A stretch of 64,000 nucleotides of DNA from JBOGNO01 sp050747245 (GTDB lineage: Bacteria > Acidobacteriota > Terriglobia > Acidiferrales > UBA7541), in contig JBOGNO010000007.1 in assembly GCA_050747245.1 (NCBI GenBank), positions 62,001 through 126,000 of the forward strand, given 5' to 3'. Below, piece by piece: positions 53,039 to 62,374 of the stretch. A program made the translations under genes and the position numbers. The notes below the pieces were generated by a model that was not told where the DNA came from, ran no database searches, and was given only the letters and a program-made list of their open reading frames with translations. How positions within the stretch are numbered: position 1 is the first letter of the stretch; each line of letters starts with the position of its first letter.

Positions 53039-53342
53039 CGCCTCAGCCGCCGTGCCTTGGACGCCCTCAAACCACCCCGTCGCGTTCCACCTTCGTCCTT
53101 GAAATTCTCCCGTCCATGTGGTCCCATACTTAGAGAGTTTTGAGCGAATCCCTCAGGGCGCATCAGCCCTTAACTCCCTTCTCGAGCCAGCCGGCATCGC
53201 CAATTTCTACCCGCAACACTCAATTAACAGAGCCACTCGTAAGTCATTGTAAACAAAGGAGAAAATAATTCCTAATCGAGACAAAACAGCAAGTTAACTT
53301 TTTCGCTTTTTCCCATTTTTCACCCCTCCGCCTGAGATTTGA
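53039..53342 (-). other. A+T-richer spacer inside the polysaccharide locus
   Basis: About 304 bases between the acyltransferase start and the next GT4 stop. The part 53160-53330 is notably A+T-rich. I see no gene, no clear hairpin and no convincing promoter boxes on the minus strand, but its composition makes it a good place for an internal promoter. Confidence 0.45.
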
Positions 53343-54566
53343 TCATGCCCTTCCAACCCGCTCGATTGCACCCCTCCGCTCGACGGCGCGCACAATGGCC
53401 TCCACGGTGGCCTCCGTGTTTCTTTCTGGAGTCCATGAATCCATAATCCGTCGCGAAACCTCACCCATGCGCGCGAGGGCGTTGCGGTCCGCCAGTGACT
53501 CACGAAGAAGTGCTGCGAGCGCGTCCACGTCACCGCATGGAAATCGGAAGCCGTTCTCGCCCTCACGGACAAGATCGTATCCCGCACCCACGCGGTCGCT
53601 CGCAATTATGGCGCAGCCGCAAAGCATCGCTTCCATCACCACCACGCCGAAAGGCTCGTATTCGGAGGGAAGCACCAGCAAATCGCAGGCGCAGTACGCG
53701 GAGGGCAGTTGTGACTGATTCAAGAAGCCGAGAAAGCGAACTCGTTCGCGAATTCCCAACTTTTGCGATTCCGCTTCAAGCTTTTCGCGCAGTGCGCCGT
53801 CCCCGGCAAACACCAAAAAAGCATTTGAGAGAGAAGCCCGCGCGAAGGCGCGAAGCAAATCGCCGGGCCGCTTCCAGGGTTGCAGCTTCGCGCAAAATAG
53901 AATCACGGGTGCTTCAGGAGGGATATTCCAAGTTTTTCGGGTCTGGACGCGATCTGTTGCTGCAGCACGCTCTCGCCACCATTGGTTATCCACGGTGTAA
54001 TTCGTCAGCACCACTCGGTCCGCCGGCAGTCCGAGGGAATTCATGAGGGCGACACCGCGACTCGAGGGAACCAGCGTAACATCCGGGAGGCGAAAAAACT
54101 GTGGCCAAAAGAATTTCTTCAGTCGGAATTTCCATTGCCTTCCATCTCGCGGCCGCAGATCATGCGCATCGGTGCCGAAAAGAATCGCCGCATGCCCTGC
54201 GCGTGCCGCCGCTCCCGCAATCCATGAGCTCGCGGAGCGATATCCGCTGAAAATAATCACCGCGTCGAACTCTCCCTTGCGCACTAGCTTCCAGAGTCCC
54301 GGATTCCAAAAACCCCAGAAACGATCGAATCCCGGCCGCAGGGAGCGGTTCTTGACTTCGATCCACGAATATCCTTCGAGGAGGGGAATGTCCCAGGCTA
54401 CCTTGACGCCAAAGTCGGCATCCATGCCGCCATTTGCACCCTGCATGCTGCAAAAAGCCACCAGCAGATCTATTCGCGGATGGTTCGTCAGCCGGCGAAA
54501 TTGGTGCGCGGAATACTGCACAGGATGCGTGCCGACAATCAACACGCGATACTTTCCGTTATTCAT
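53343..54566 (-). CDS. Glycosyltransferase family 4
   Basis: 407 residues from an ATG that overlaps the preceding stop by eight bases. GT-B fold: RVLIVGTHPVQYSAHQFRR at the N-terminus, ILFCAKLQPWKRPGDLL in the donor domain, and YEPFGVVVMEAMLCGCAII with the E-x7-E pair. Cytosolic sugar transferase for the locus. Its first codons are duplicated as a remnant at 51687-51746. Confidence 0.91.
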   Translation of the reverse strand: MNNGKYRVLIVGTHPVQYSAHQFRRLTNHPRIDLLVAFCSMQGANGGMDADFGVKVAWDIPLLEGYSWIEVKNRSLRPGFDRFWGFWNPGLWKLVRKGEFDAVIIFSGYRSASSWIAGAAARAGHAAILFGTDAHDLRPRDGRQWKFRLKKFFWPQFFRLPDVTLVPSSRGVALMNSLGLPADRVVLTNYTVDNQWWRERAAATDRVQTRKTWNIPPEAPVILFCAKLQPWKRPGDLLRAFARASLSNAFLVFAGDGALREKLEAESQKLGIRERVRFLGFLNQSQLPSAYCACDLLVLPSEYEPFGVVVMEAMLCGCAIIASDRVGAGYDLVREGENGFRFPCGDVDALAALLRESLADRNALARMGEVSRRIMDSWTPERNTEATVEAIVRAVERRGAIERVGRA

Positions 54567-55674
54567 CGCTCAGCAATCGCAAGTAACTCTCTGCAATCTT
54601 GTCCCAAGAAAAATATTTATCCTGGGCCATGCGGCTGCGCTCGTGCAGTTCGCTCCAGCGCGCCGGATCGCTCAACACATTTTCAAGAGCTTTCTCCAGC
54701 GCATCGGTATCGCCGAGCGGCACGAGTTCGACGCCTGCTTCGCTGACAGGGAAGCAACACTCCGGCCGGCCATAACCAATCACCGGCAAGCCGCATGCGA
54801 TTCCTGCGATGGCGCTGCCACGCCGCGGCGTGATTTCGCCGCGCACGCAAAGCAAGACGTCGGCCAAAGCGAGATGCTTGGAGATTTCTTCCGGAGGCAA
54901 CACTCCGAGCACAGAAACCTCGACGCCCGTTTCGCGGAGCGCACGCTCGAAGGTCGCTCTCGATTCTTCCGAGCCCCGCCCGAGAACGATGAGCCGCAAG
55001 GAATCAATCTGTTTCTTCATCTGTGCCGCGGCGTGAACAATCTGGGAAATCTCGCGCGGCCCCTCGCCGCTTCCCGTAACGCCAAAGATTGCAACCGTCC
55101 TCGCATTTCCGTTTCTGTCGCTCACCGTGCGAGGAAAGTTGATCGGCGGAATGTTCGCACCGATGGGGATGAAAGCAGCCTTGTTCGTGGATCGCGGCAG
55201 CCAGGGAATCTCCGTCAGTGGAACGGGGAAAACCGAACGCGTTGCCCAGCGAAAAGCGGTCCGTATGATGCGCTGCTGGCAGAAGCACCGCAATCGGGCC
55301 CACACACCTGTGGCCGCAAATGGCGCTACATCGTGGAAGACAATGACGATGCGTGCTCCATTGCTGCGCAACGTCCGGAGCACTGCAAGGAAGCCGAACG
55401 GGAAACCGCGTCGCGACCATCCAAGAGCTGTGTATTGCACCAGGACTGGAAGTCCGCGCCAAGCCTTGCTGAGACGCCCGAAGCGTCGCAGAGCAACGAT
55501 CCAGCTTTGCTCCTGCCAGAAAACCCTCGCAATTTCGCAGGAAATTCTGCGTGCCTCAAACGCCTTTCCGAGGAGCACGCTGAAATCTTCAACGCCGTCG
55601 GTAGGCTGGTCGCGCCGGCCGAGCAATGTAACCACCTTGGTAATATATTCACAAGAGGCGCCGCTATTGAGCAT
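54559..55674 (-). CDS. Glycosyltransferase (GT4-like, degenerate donor motif)
   Basis: 371 residues from an ATG. The fold is GT-B (VAIFGVTGSGEGPREISQ, LIVLGRGSEESRATF), but where most GT4 enzymes have E-x7-E this one reads GEITPRRGSAIAGIACGLPV, so the second Glu is missing. It may be a variant GT4 or a family with a different catalytic set. It lies between FkbM and the next GT4 gene in the same transcriptional direction. Confidence 0.78.
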   Translation of the reverse strand: MLNSGASCEYITKVVTLLGRRDQPTDGVEDFSVLLGKAFEARRISCEIARVFWQEQSWIVALRRFGRLSKAWRGLPVLVQYTALGWSRRGFPFGFLAVLRTLRSNGARIVIVFHDVAPFAATGVWARLRCFCQQRIIRTAFRWATRSVFPVPLTEIPWLPRSTNKAAFIPIGANIPPINFPRTVSDRNGNARTVAIFGVTGSGEGPREISQIVHAAAQMKKQIDSLRLIVLGRGSEESRATFERALRETGVEVSVLGVLPPEEISKHLALADVLLCVRGEITPRRGSAIAGIACGLPVIGYGRPECCFPVSEAGVELVPLGDTDALEKALENVLSDPARWSELHERSRMAQDKYFSWDKIAESYLRLLSDE

Positions 55675-55701
55675 GAAGATTCTTTGTTGTCCAGAGCTCA
55701 G

Positions 55702-56499
55702 TTATCCCCGTGCGAAAATGTGGCGCGAATCCAGTGCTTCAGTTTTGTAGCCCGCTTCTTTGAGGAGCACGTCCAATTCTCGCCGCGCCGCATCAGAATG
55801 AATCTCACAAACGATCCACGGATGGTGGGAGGCGAGCAAGTTTCGCGCCCCGCGAAAAGCCTCCACCTCCGCGCCTTCCACGTCACACTTGATCCCATTT
55901 GGCGCAGGCTCCCGGAGAATGAAATCGTCCATCGCGACGCAAGGAATTGTCGTCGATCCCTCTGGCATTTCATCCGGAACAATTCGGCCAAGGCCCTTGT
56001 CCGGCGAGGAATCGTTCGCGGGAACGAAACTGAATTCTCCGGAGCGAGACCACACTCCTGCATTCACAACACGAACGTTCGTGAAGGAATTCTTTTGCGC
56101 GTTTCGCCGCGCGCGCGCCGCCACAGCGGAGTCCGGCTCAAAGCTGAAAATCATTCCTTCCGGGCCCGTCAGCCGCGCGGCCAGCAAACTAAAGAATCCG
56201 ATGTTGGCGCCGAGATCATAGAAAACCATTCCGCTGCGGAGATTCTCGACGAGCGCCTGCTGTACGGCAGGCTCGACGCTGCCTTCGAGGTACTCGCCGC
56301 CCGTGCGTGGATTGAGTTCGAGCCAGATTCCCTTCGCCGCGCCGCTGCGCACCTGCGCCCATACCATCTCATCGGAGGGCAGCAGCCTGCGGCTCAGCTT
56401 GTGCATCATGTAGCCCAGCACCGGTACGTTTCGCAGGCGATGGAGTCTCGCCGGGGAGCGCAAAAAGAGATTACCGAGCCACTGCTTGCTGCCCGCCAT
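55702..56499 (-). CDS. FkbM-family methyltransferase
   Basis: 265 residues from an ATG that begins immediately after the upstream stop (TAGATG). Motifs YDLGANIGFFSLLAARL, FSFEPDSA and CDVEGAEVEAFRGA are diagnostic of FkbM methyltransferases, which O-methylate sugars and polyketides. The tight junction with carbamoyltransferase 3 suggests they modify the same residue, as in carbamoylated, methylated sugars of antibiotics; that link is inference. Confidence 0.92.
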   Translation of the reverse strand: MAGSKQWLGNLFLRSPARLHRLRNVPVLGYMMHKLSRRLLPSDEMVWAQVRSGAAKGIWLELNPRTGGEYLEGSVEPAVQQALVENLRSGMVFYDLGANIGFFSLLAARLTGPEGMIFSFEPDSAVAARARRNAQKNSFTNVRVVNAGVWSRSGEFSFVPANDSSPDKGLGRIVPDEMPEGSTTIPCVAMDDFILREPAPNGIKCDVEGAEVEAFRGARNLLASHHPWIVCEIHSDAARRELDVLLKEAGYKTEALDSRHIFARG

Positions 56500-58176
56500 C
56501 TATTTTTCCACCAGGAAGCTTCCGATGAGGAGGGCGTCCATACCAGAACTGAAGAACGTGCGAACGGCGTCCGTTGGAGACGCAACGATAGGCTCACCGC
56601 GCAGATTGAAGGAAGTATTCATCAGGACGGGGACACCTGTGATTTTTCCAAACTCGCAGAGCATCTGCGAAAAGAGCGGATTCGTTTCCGGCTCGACCGT
56701 CTGGGGACGTGCGCTGCCGTCCGCATGGGTGACCGCCGGAATCACGCCGCGTTTATCGGGCCTCACCTGAGCAGTCACAATCATGAACGGAGAATCTCGA
56801 ACGACTTCGAGATAGTCGCTCGCAGCACTCTTGAGCAGGGCAGGCGCAAAGGGTCGCCACCATTCGCGGAATTTCACGGCATTGTTGACCTTGGCGGTCA
56901 TATCCGGATCGCGCGGATCCGCGAGAATGGAACGATTGCCGAGGGCGCGCGGTCCGAATTCCATGCGTCCCTGAAAACAACCGAGGATTTTTCCGCGGGC
57001 GAGCATCTCCGCCGCGATGGCAGCGGGGTCCGGGACGCGGGAGTAATGCAGCTTGTAGGTGTGCAAGACCTTTTCGATTTCATCGTCCGCGAATTGCGGA
57101 CCGAGGTAGGCGTGGCGCATCGCCCTGACTGGCAATTTGCCGGCGGAATCCAGCAGGGGAGCGAGCGCCGCCCCGAGGCAAACGCCGTCGTCTCCGGCGG
57201 CGGGTTGGACAAAAATTTGATCGACCAAGCCAGAAGCAAGGATTTTACCGTTGGCCTTGGAATTGAGCGCGACGCCTCCGGCAAGACAAAGATTGCGGCA
57301 TCCAGTTTGACGAACGGCGGCGGAGGCAAGATGAAGCATGGCTCGCTCGCATGCCTCTTGCACGGCATAAGCGATATTCTTGTCCCGCGGTTCGATTTCG
57401 CTTTCGGATATCCGCGAGGGGCCGAATCGCGCGCGAATGCCTCGGCAGGGATCGGAGTCGGGTCCCAGAAGCAGGCGCGCGTTCACGCGATAAGGGCTGT
57501 CTTCGGGGTGAATGAATTCTGCGAGATCCATGCCCGGTTCGCCATACGGGGCGAGGCCCATGACTTTCCATTCGTCGGCGTTGGGTTGAAAGCCCAAGAA
57601 TTGAGTGAACCGGGCGTAAAAAACGCCGAGAGAGTTGGGCCAGGGAATCGTCTGAAAATGTTTCAGTCGGCCATCGCGCCCGCGCCAGATGGAGGTAGCT
57701 TCCCAGGCGCCACGGCCATCCACGATGACGATGGCGGCTTCCTCGAACCCTGAAAATGAGTAAGCGCTAATAGCATGCGCGAGATGATGATCCACGAAAC
57801 GAAAACGTGCCCGAGTAGGGCCAAAATTCTGCAAGAACCGTTTTTCACCGCCGTGCTGATGCCACATGCTGAGAAAATGGCGACTGGAATTCAGAAAATT
57901 CAAGTAATTGAGCGGATAACTGCCGCGAAGGTAGCTTTTCAGATCGTGGAGATACGAAGCGCGCGGGGCGGGCCAGCCGAAGCAAACGAAGTCCAGGTCC
58001 GCGGGGCGCACGCGGGCAAAATCCAAACAAGCAGAGATGGCAAGATGCGGGAAACGAGCGTCATGCTTCGCACGGCTGAGCCTTTCTTCGGCGACGGCGA
58101 ACAGAATCTCGCCGTCCCGCGCGATGCACGCCGCGGAATCGTGCATTTGCGAATAATTGATACCCAGAGTGATCAT
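56500..58176 (-). CDS. NodU/TobZ-type carbamoyltransferase (copy 3)
   Basis: 558 residues from an ATG. N-terminal TLGINYSQMHDSAACI, metal motif DHHLAHAIS (His130, His131, His134), canonical EWKVMGLAPYG, and C-terminal EFGPRALGNRSILADPR and LMNTSFN. All key motifs of carbamoyl-adenylate formation and transfer are intact. Likely O-carbamoylates a sugar of the glycan. Followed without gap by an FkbM methyltransferase gene. Confidence 0.93.
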   Translation of the reverse strand: MITLGINYSQMHDSAACIARDGEILFAVAEERLSRAKHDARFPHLAISACLDFARVRPADLDFVCFGWPAPRASYLHDLKSYLRGSYPLNYLNFLNSSRHFLSMWHQHGGEKRFLQNFGPTRARFRFVDHHLAHAISAYSFSGFEEAAIVIVDGRGAWEATSIWRGRDGRLKHFQTIPWPNSLGVFYARFTQFLGFQPNADEWKVMGLAPYGEPGMDLAEFIHPEDSPYRVNARLLLGPDSDPCRGIRARFGPSRISESEIEPRDKNIAYAVQEACERAMLHLASAAVRQTGCRNLCLAGGVALNSKANGKILASGLVDQIFVQPAAGDDGVCLGAALAPLLDSAGKLPVRAMRHAYLGPQFADDEIEKVLHTYKLHYSRVPDPAAIAAEMLARGKILGCFQGRMEFGPRALGNRSILADPRDPDMTAKVNNAVKFREWWRPFAPALLKSAASDYLEVVRDSPFMIVTAQVRPDKRGVIPAVTHADGSARPQTVEPETNPLFSQMLCEFGKITGVPVLMNTSFNLRGEPIVASPTDAVRTFFSSGMDALLIGSFLVEK

Positions 58177-58266
58177 CTTTCGCTTCGCCGCTCGGGCGCT
58201 TTCACGTCAGTTATCCAAACTCCATTTGCCTCTTGTTGTATGCCGATCCACCGAAGGCGACTGGTG

Positions 58267-59355
58267 TCATGTACGAAACCTCCCGCCCGACGAGGCGCCG
58301 AGAGGGCGTTCGAGGACAGGCGCCGCAGGCACGGGTTCGCCGAGCCAGGAGCGCAAGCGCCGAAGATTGCGCGCGGTGTACCAAGCTCGCAAACGATAGA
58401 ACAGGCGCGGAGGAAGAAGGAGAGCCAAGCCCAAAACAAGTTGCTTGAAAATCCGGTAGCCTGCGGCAGTCCGACGATAAGCCAACTGCGAATCTTTTTT
58501 TTCAACGCGAAAAGTTTCCCAGGATTTACCGCCTTCGAGGATGAGGTGAAGGCGCTGAGCATCCACCCAGATTGGATCCAGCACGACTTTGATGATTTCG
58601 GGCGCAACGCCAAGATCGCGGAGGCGCGGCGGCAACTCCTTCGCAAGACAGGCCATCACGGTGGCTTTCCGGCGCAAGTTCTCGTTGCTACCTTTACGAA
58701 ATTGAAAAAGATTTCCTGGATGAAGCCGGTAATATGCAAGCGGCTCGACGAGCGTCATCGCAGGAGAGAGGGCCACTGCGAGAGTGGACATGAATTCGTC
58801 GGCTTCGACAACGAGCGCTTCGGGGATGGGGAGAATATTTTCGAGGACGCGTTTGCGAATTGCAACGCGACTCGTTCCGAAAAACGGCTTCCAGTGAGAA
58901 AAAAGGGCTGCGTTTTCGAGAGTTTTAAGATCCAGGCGGCTTGCTCTTTCAGGAACCAGGGTCGTTCCGAGGCCAGTGGCGGAATTCAGCTGGAAAATTC
59001 CGTGGCCGACGATCCCCACGTCAAGATGCTCCGCGAATATTTTCGTGATGCTCGAAAGCTTTTGCTGGACCCACCAATCGTCACCATCGAGGAATGCGAC
59101 GATTTCTCCTAGCGCTTGAGGGATAGCTGCGTTGAAAGCTGAGGCCTGCCCGCCATTGGATTTGCGAAAATAACGCACGCGCGGACAGAATTTCTGGACG
59201 AGTTGCGGAGTCGCGTCGGTCGAGCCATCGTCCACCACGATGATTTCAAAATCCGAAGGAGGAAAATCCTGTTCGAGCACACTCACGATCGCTTGCTGGA
59301 CAAAAGCTTCGTGATTGTAAGTATCGAGCAGAACTGTTGCAAATGGTCTTGGCAT
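58267..59355 (-). CDS. Glycosyltransferase family 2
   Basis: 362 residues from an ATG. GT-A fold: ATVLLDTYNHEAFVQQAI, VDDGSTD (Asp42, Asp43) for nucleotide binding, and FLDGDDWW (Asp90, Asp92, Asp93) as the DxD metal motif. The last 80 residues include a hydrophobic, basic stretch (LVLGLALLLPPRLFYRL) that may anchor it to the membrane. Inverting transferase adding one sugar of the locus product; specificity unknown. Confidence 0.9.
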   Translation of the reverse strand: MPRPFATVLLDTYNHEAFVQQAIVSVLEQDFPPSDFEIIVVDDGSTDATPQLVQKFCPRVRYFRKSNGGQASAFNAAIPQALGEIVAFLDGDDWWVQQKLSSITKIFAEHLDVGIVGHGIFQLNSATGLGTTLVPERASRLDLKTLENAALFSHWKPFFGTSRVAIRKRVLENILPIPEALVVEADEFMSTLAVALSPAMTLVEPLAYYRLHPGNLFQFRKGSNENLRRKATVMACLAKELPPRLRDLGVAPEIIKVVLDPIWVDAQRLHLILEGGKSWETFRVEKKDSQLAYRRTAAGYRIFKQLVLGLALLLPPRLFYRLRAWYTARNLRRLRSWLGEPVPAAPVLERPLGASSGGRFRT

Positions 59356-59373
59356 CCGCCATCCTCACAGCAT

Positions 59374-60495
59374 TTAAGAACGCCGGGCGAAACTCGCTAC
59401 GAGACGTCCTCGCGATTGACGCGCCCAAGCCTTGGCGAGCAACGAAGCTCCGGCCATCCCGTCGGTGATACTCCGCCGCGCGATGTGGCGGAATTCATTC
59501 CACGCACAACTCATGCAGGAATGCGCAGCATACAGATCCAGGTAAAGGAGCCGAACACGTTCTTCGGGCCAGTTTCGAGCCGGCGCAAAGAGATGGCCTT
59601 CGTCTTGTCTCAATCTTTCGAGAATTGCGGCCACGCGATTGTCGTAGAGATGCTCGCCCATAACTTTATTGCGTGCGGTCTCCGTGATTCGCCGTCGGCT
59701 TTCGTGATCACCAAGGAACCGGCGCACAAGAGGCACAACTTCTGACTCTTCGTGATATCCGACGAAATGGATTCCTTCCTGAAACCCGAGGGAGGTGAGC
59801 TCCGTAGGAATTGCCGTTATCAAGAGCGCGCCCGCAGCCATCACTTCAAAGACGCGCATGTTTGCGTCTTGCGGGTAATCATCGCGTCCGACATTCACAA
59901 CAATCCGGGAACGCCGGAAAACGCCGGCCATTTCTTCGGGCGAGAGAAATTTCTTCCACTCATTCATTTGAAAATGTTGGCCGAGTTGCGTGAGGATGCG
60001 ACGCCGCTGCTCGTAGGGAGCGCCCTGAATCCGGCCGACCCAGCCGACATCGAAGACGCGATCCTCCTCCGGGCCTTCGTAGAGTTCGCGGGGCGCGGCG
60101 TTCGCGAGCGCGAGAGGATGCGGGTGCCCCGCAGCCTGGAATCGTTCGGAGTAACTGGGATGAAAAACCAGAGGGTAATCATAAAGCATGGACCAGCGAA
60201 TCCTGCGATCGGTGTAAGTAAAGGTGTCGAACTGGAAGCAAGCAGTGGGAGTATCAATTTCCGCTAGCCCCCAGGGGAAAATCGGATTGTCGCTCTCCGG
60301 CTGAAGAATCAGTGAGGGGCGCTCCGGACATTTTTCGATCAGGCGGCGAACGTCGATATTGAATGGAGTTCCCCAATCCACGCAGGCTAAACGCACCCCG
60401 TTGCGGCGAAAGGCTCTGGAGAAGCCCCAAAGCTCCTTGCACAAATTGTCCTCGCGGCAAAGCATGAGGACAGTGATTCCGGCCGAGCCGTTCAA
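59374..60495 (-). CDS. CgeB-like glycosyltransferase
   Basis: 373 residues from the TTG at 60495, chosen because GGGAG lies seven bases upstream and it avoids overlap with the preceding gene; the frame is open to 60660 but that part looks non-conserved. The VFDVGWVGRIQG, RSRIVVNVGRDDYPQDANMR and VFEVMAAGALLIT segments match CgeB-like proteins, a GT-B group linked to spore-coat and surface glycans. Donor unknown. The last 60 residues are cysteine-bearing and variable. Confidence 0.8.
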   Translation of the reverse strand: MNGSAGITVLMLCREDNLCKELWGFSRAFRRNGVRLACVDWGTPFNIDVRRLIEKCPERPSLILQPESDNPIFPWGLAEIDTPTACFQFDTFTYTDRRIRWSMLYDYPLVFHPSYSERFQAAGHPHPLALANAAPRELYEGPEEDRVFDVGWVGRIQGAPYEQRRRILTQLGQHFQMNEWKKFLSPEEMAGVFRRSRIVVNVGRDDYPQDANMRVFEVMAAGALLITAIPTELTSLGFQEGIHFVGYHEESEVVPLVRRFLGDHESRRRITETARNKVMGEHLYDNRVAAILERLRQDEGHLFAPARNWPEERVRLLYLDLYAAHSCMSCAWNEFRHIARRSITDGMAGASLLAKAWARQSRGRLVASFARRS

Positions 60496-60533
60496 TTCGT
60501 CACTCCCGTTCGTCCTTTTTGGCTCAACATGCT

Positions 60534-61289
60534 CTATCCTTTTGGCCGGGTCTGCAGAGCTTGTTGCCGAAGAGCGGAAATCTCCTCTTTCGGTTCGATT
60601 TGACATTCGAAAGTCCAAAGCCAGTAGCAGAAAGCTGGAAAGGCTCCGAAGGCGCGCCAAGCGAGCTCAATGCCCCGACGGATTACTCCGGCGACATAGC
60701 GGCCGCGCAGCACCGGAATCTTGCGCAGCGGAGCCGGAAGAATCATCTCCCGGGGCACCCATTGCCAGGGCCGAACGCGCACGATGCGAAAGCCCGCCTG
60801 TTGTAAGAATTGGCTGAAATTCTTGAATTCGAAGAGCCCGGGATACAGATAGATATGGCCAGTGAGAGGATTGGGCACACTGCAAATGAGCCGGCCTTCG
60901 TGTTTCAGGACGCGACGAATCTCCAGGGCTGCAAAATATGGATTCATCAGGTGCTCGAAAGTTTCGAGGATAATGACCACGTCAAATTTGCCGCTTGAGA
61001 AAGGCAAGCATTCCGCGCTCACGTCCAGGCATTGTGCGGGTATGCCATGGTTAAGGCACGCGCGGACTCCGGAGTCGGCGGCGTCTATCCCTTGAACATC
61101 GTTGTTTGATTGAAGGAGTTTCAAGAGGCGACCGTCTCCGCTTCCAATTTCGAGAATGCTTTTTCCTTCGCAGTCCGAAAGAAAATTGTCGACAGTCCAG
61201 CGGAGGCGATCATCGCTGTAACCGCCGGCCGAGTAATAATCGCGATGCTCACTTCGAGTGATTTCCTCGGGTCGCATCGCCGACGCCAT
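60534..61289 (-). CDS. Class I SAM-dependent methyltransferase
   Basis: 251 residues from an ATG; a second in-frame ATG lies 12 bases later. Motif I is ILEIGSGDGRLLKLL (about residues 40-54), and FDVVIILETFEHLMNP follows. The C-terminal part is rich in aromatic residues. It is the third gene from the right end in the direction of transcription after 61410 and 62375. Glycan methylation is inferred from context. Confidence 0.85.
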   Translation of the reverse strand: MASAMRPEEITRSEHRDYYSAGGYSDDRLRWTVDNFLSDCEGKSILEIGSGDGRLLKLLQSNNDVQGIDAADSGVRACLNHGIPAQCLDVSAECLPFSSGKFDVVIILETFEHLMNPYFAALEIRRVLKHEGRLICSVPNPLTGHIYLYPGLFEFKNFSQFLQQAGFRIVRVRPWQWVPREMILPAPLRKIPVLRGRYVAGVIRRGIELAWRAFGAFPAFCYWLWTFECQIEPKEEISALRQQALQTRPKG

Positions 61290-61409
61290 GGTCTTAGCCT
61301 CGCAGTGCTTTGCTAGCGCTCATCGCAGAAACGCAGGAATACCGCAATCGCAGGCCGAGGATGTAAGGCTACTTGCGCAAATTTGCCTTGCTCCACAAAA
61401 TGAGAATAA

Positions 61410-62303
61410 TCATCGTTCGAACACCAAGAGTACTGTGCTGCCAGCCTGACGGTAAAGGGGCAGCGTCTTCATTAAATTCTTGAATCTGCGAACGATGGGA
61501 TTCGTGCCGAGGAGCGGATCATCAGTTTCCCAATGCACGAGTTTGTGACCCCATTTTCGCATGATGCAGATGACCTCATAAGTCCAAACAATGTACACAG
61601 CGTCAGCATCACAAATGAATTCGGAGTGAAGGGCATCGGGGTCGTCGACAACCTCAAACGGAAGACGGCCGAAAAGCACCGCCAAGAGCTGTCTTGCGGA
61701 GCGCAACAAGGCATAGCGCAGCCGCCAGAGCCGACTGGAAGCTTTACTTCGCAGAGAATTTGGATACCAGAATGGGAAATCCCACGCGGGGCCTAGGAGA
61801 ATGACTCGGCCACCGGGACGCACGACACGGGCCATCTCTCTTAGTGTCTCAGCGGGGGCAACAGAATGCTCGAGCACATAAGTTGCTACTGCGGCGTCGA
61901 ACGCTGTGTCTGGAAACGGCAAATGATCTGCGTCAGCGCAAGCGATTCGGAGAGAAGTAGCCGCTGCTCTCCGCAACCCCGAGATGGCCAGGTCGACTCC
62001 GAAATAGCGCCGACAATTTTGTAGATACGCGGCATTTGCTCCAGCGCCACAGGCAACGTCAAGCACTACGCAACCCTCGGGCACGAATGATGCCGCCCGC
62101 TGCCGATTCCAGGCGGTTTGTGTCTCCTCTGTTGCAAGCATGTCCCAATAGAGCTCTTGGGCATTCCAGAAGTCATGGAGAAGGCTCTTCAATTCCGATT
62201 TCGATCTCCCTGAACTTAAACGGACGGGCGTAGTGGAGCGTTCGGCGGTCGTGCCGATTGGATCAGAAAGCACCGGTGACTTAACGCTGCTTCGCATATG
62301 CAT
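61410..62303 (-). CDS. Class I SAM-dependent methyltransferase
   Basis: 297 residues from an ATG, with an N-terminal Ser/Thr/Lys-rich stretch of about 35 residues. The core has VLDVACGAGANAAYLQNC and FDAAVATYVLEHSV. The C-terminal 100 residues contain WETDDPLLGTNPIV and a hydrophobic tail. Likely modifies the polysaccharide or its precursor. A second methyltransferase gene follows after 120 bases. Confidence 0.83.
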   Translation of the reverse strand: MHMRSSVKSPVLSDPIGTTAERSTTPVRLSSGRSKSELKSLLHDFWNAQELYWDMLATEETQTAWNRQRAASFVPEGCVVLDVACGAGANAAYLQNCRRYFGVDLAISGLRRAAATSLRIACADADHLPFPDTAFDAAVATYVLEHSVAPAETLREMARVVRPGGRVILLGPAWDFPFWYPNSLRSKASSRLWRLRYALLRSARQLLAVLFGRLPFEVVDDPDALHSEFICDADAVYIVWTYEVICIMRKWGHKLVHWETDDPLLGTNPIVRRFKNLMKTLPLYRQAGSTVLLVFER

Positions 62304-62374
62304 CTTTCAAGGCCAACAAATGATGAATGCTATTACGAGTTAGGCTGGCCAAACTCCTATGCCCTGCCAAACCA

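Noticed and set aside
54043..57753. 1236-residue open frame on the plus strand
   Set aside because: It runs antisense through parts of five well-supported minus-strand genes (GT4, GT-B, FkbM, carbamoyltransferase 3), is rich in Arg/Ala/Glu/His as expected for the shadow of GC-rich codons, and has no recognisable domain.
57775..59112. 445-residue plus-strand frame
   Set aside because: Antisense to carbamoyltransferase 3 and the GT2 gene; no domain, compositional bias typical of shadow frames.
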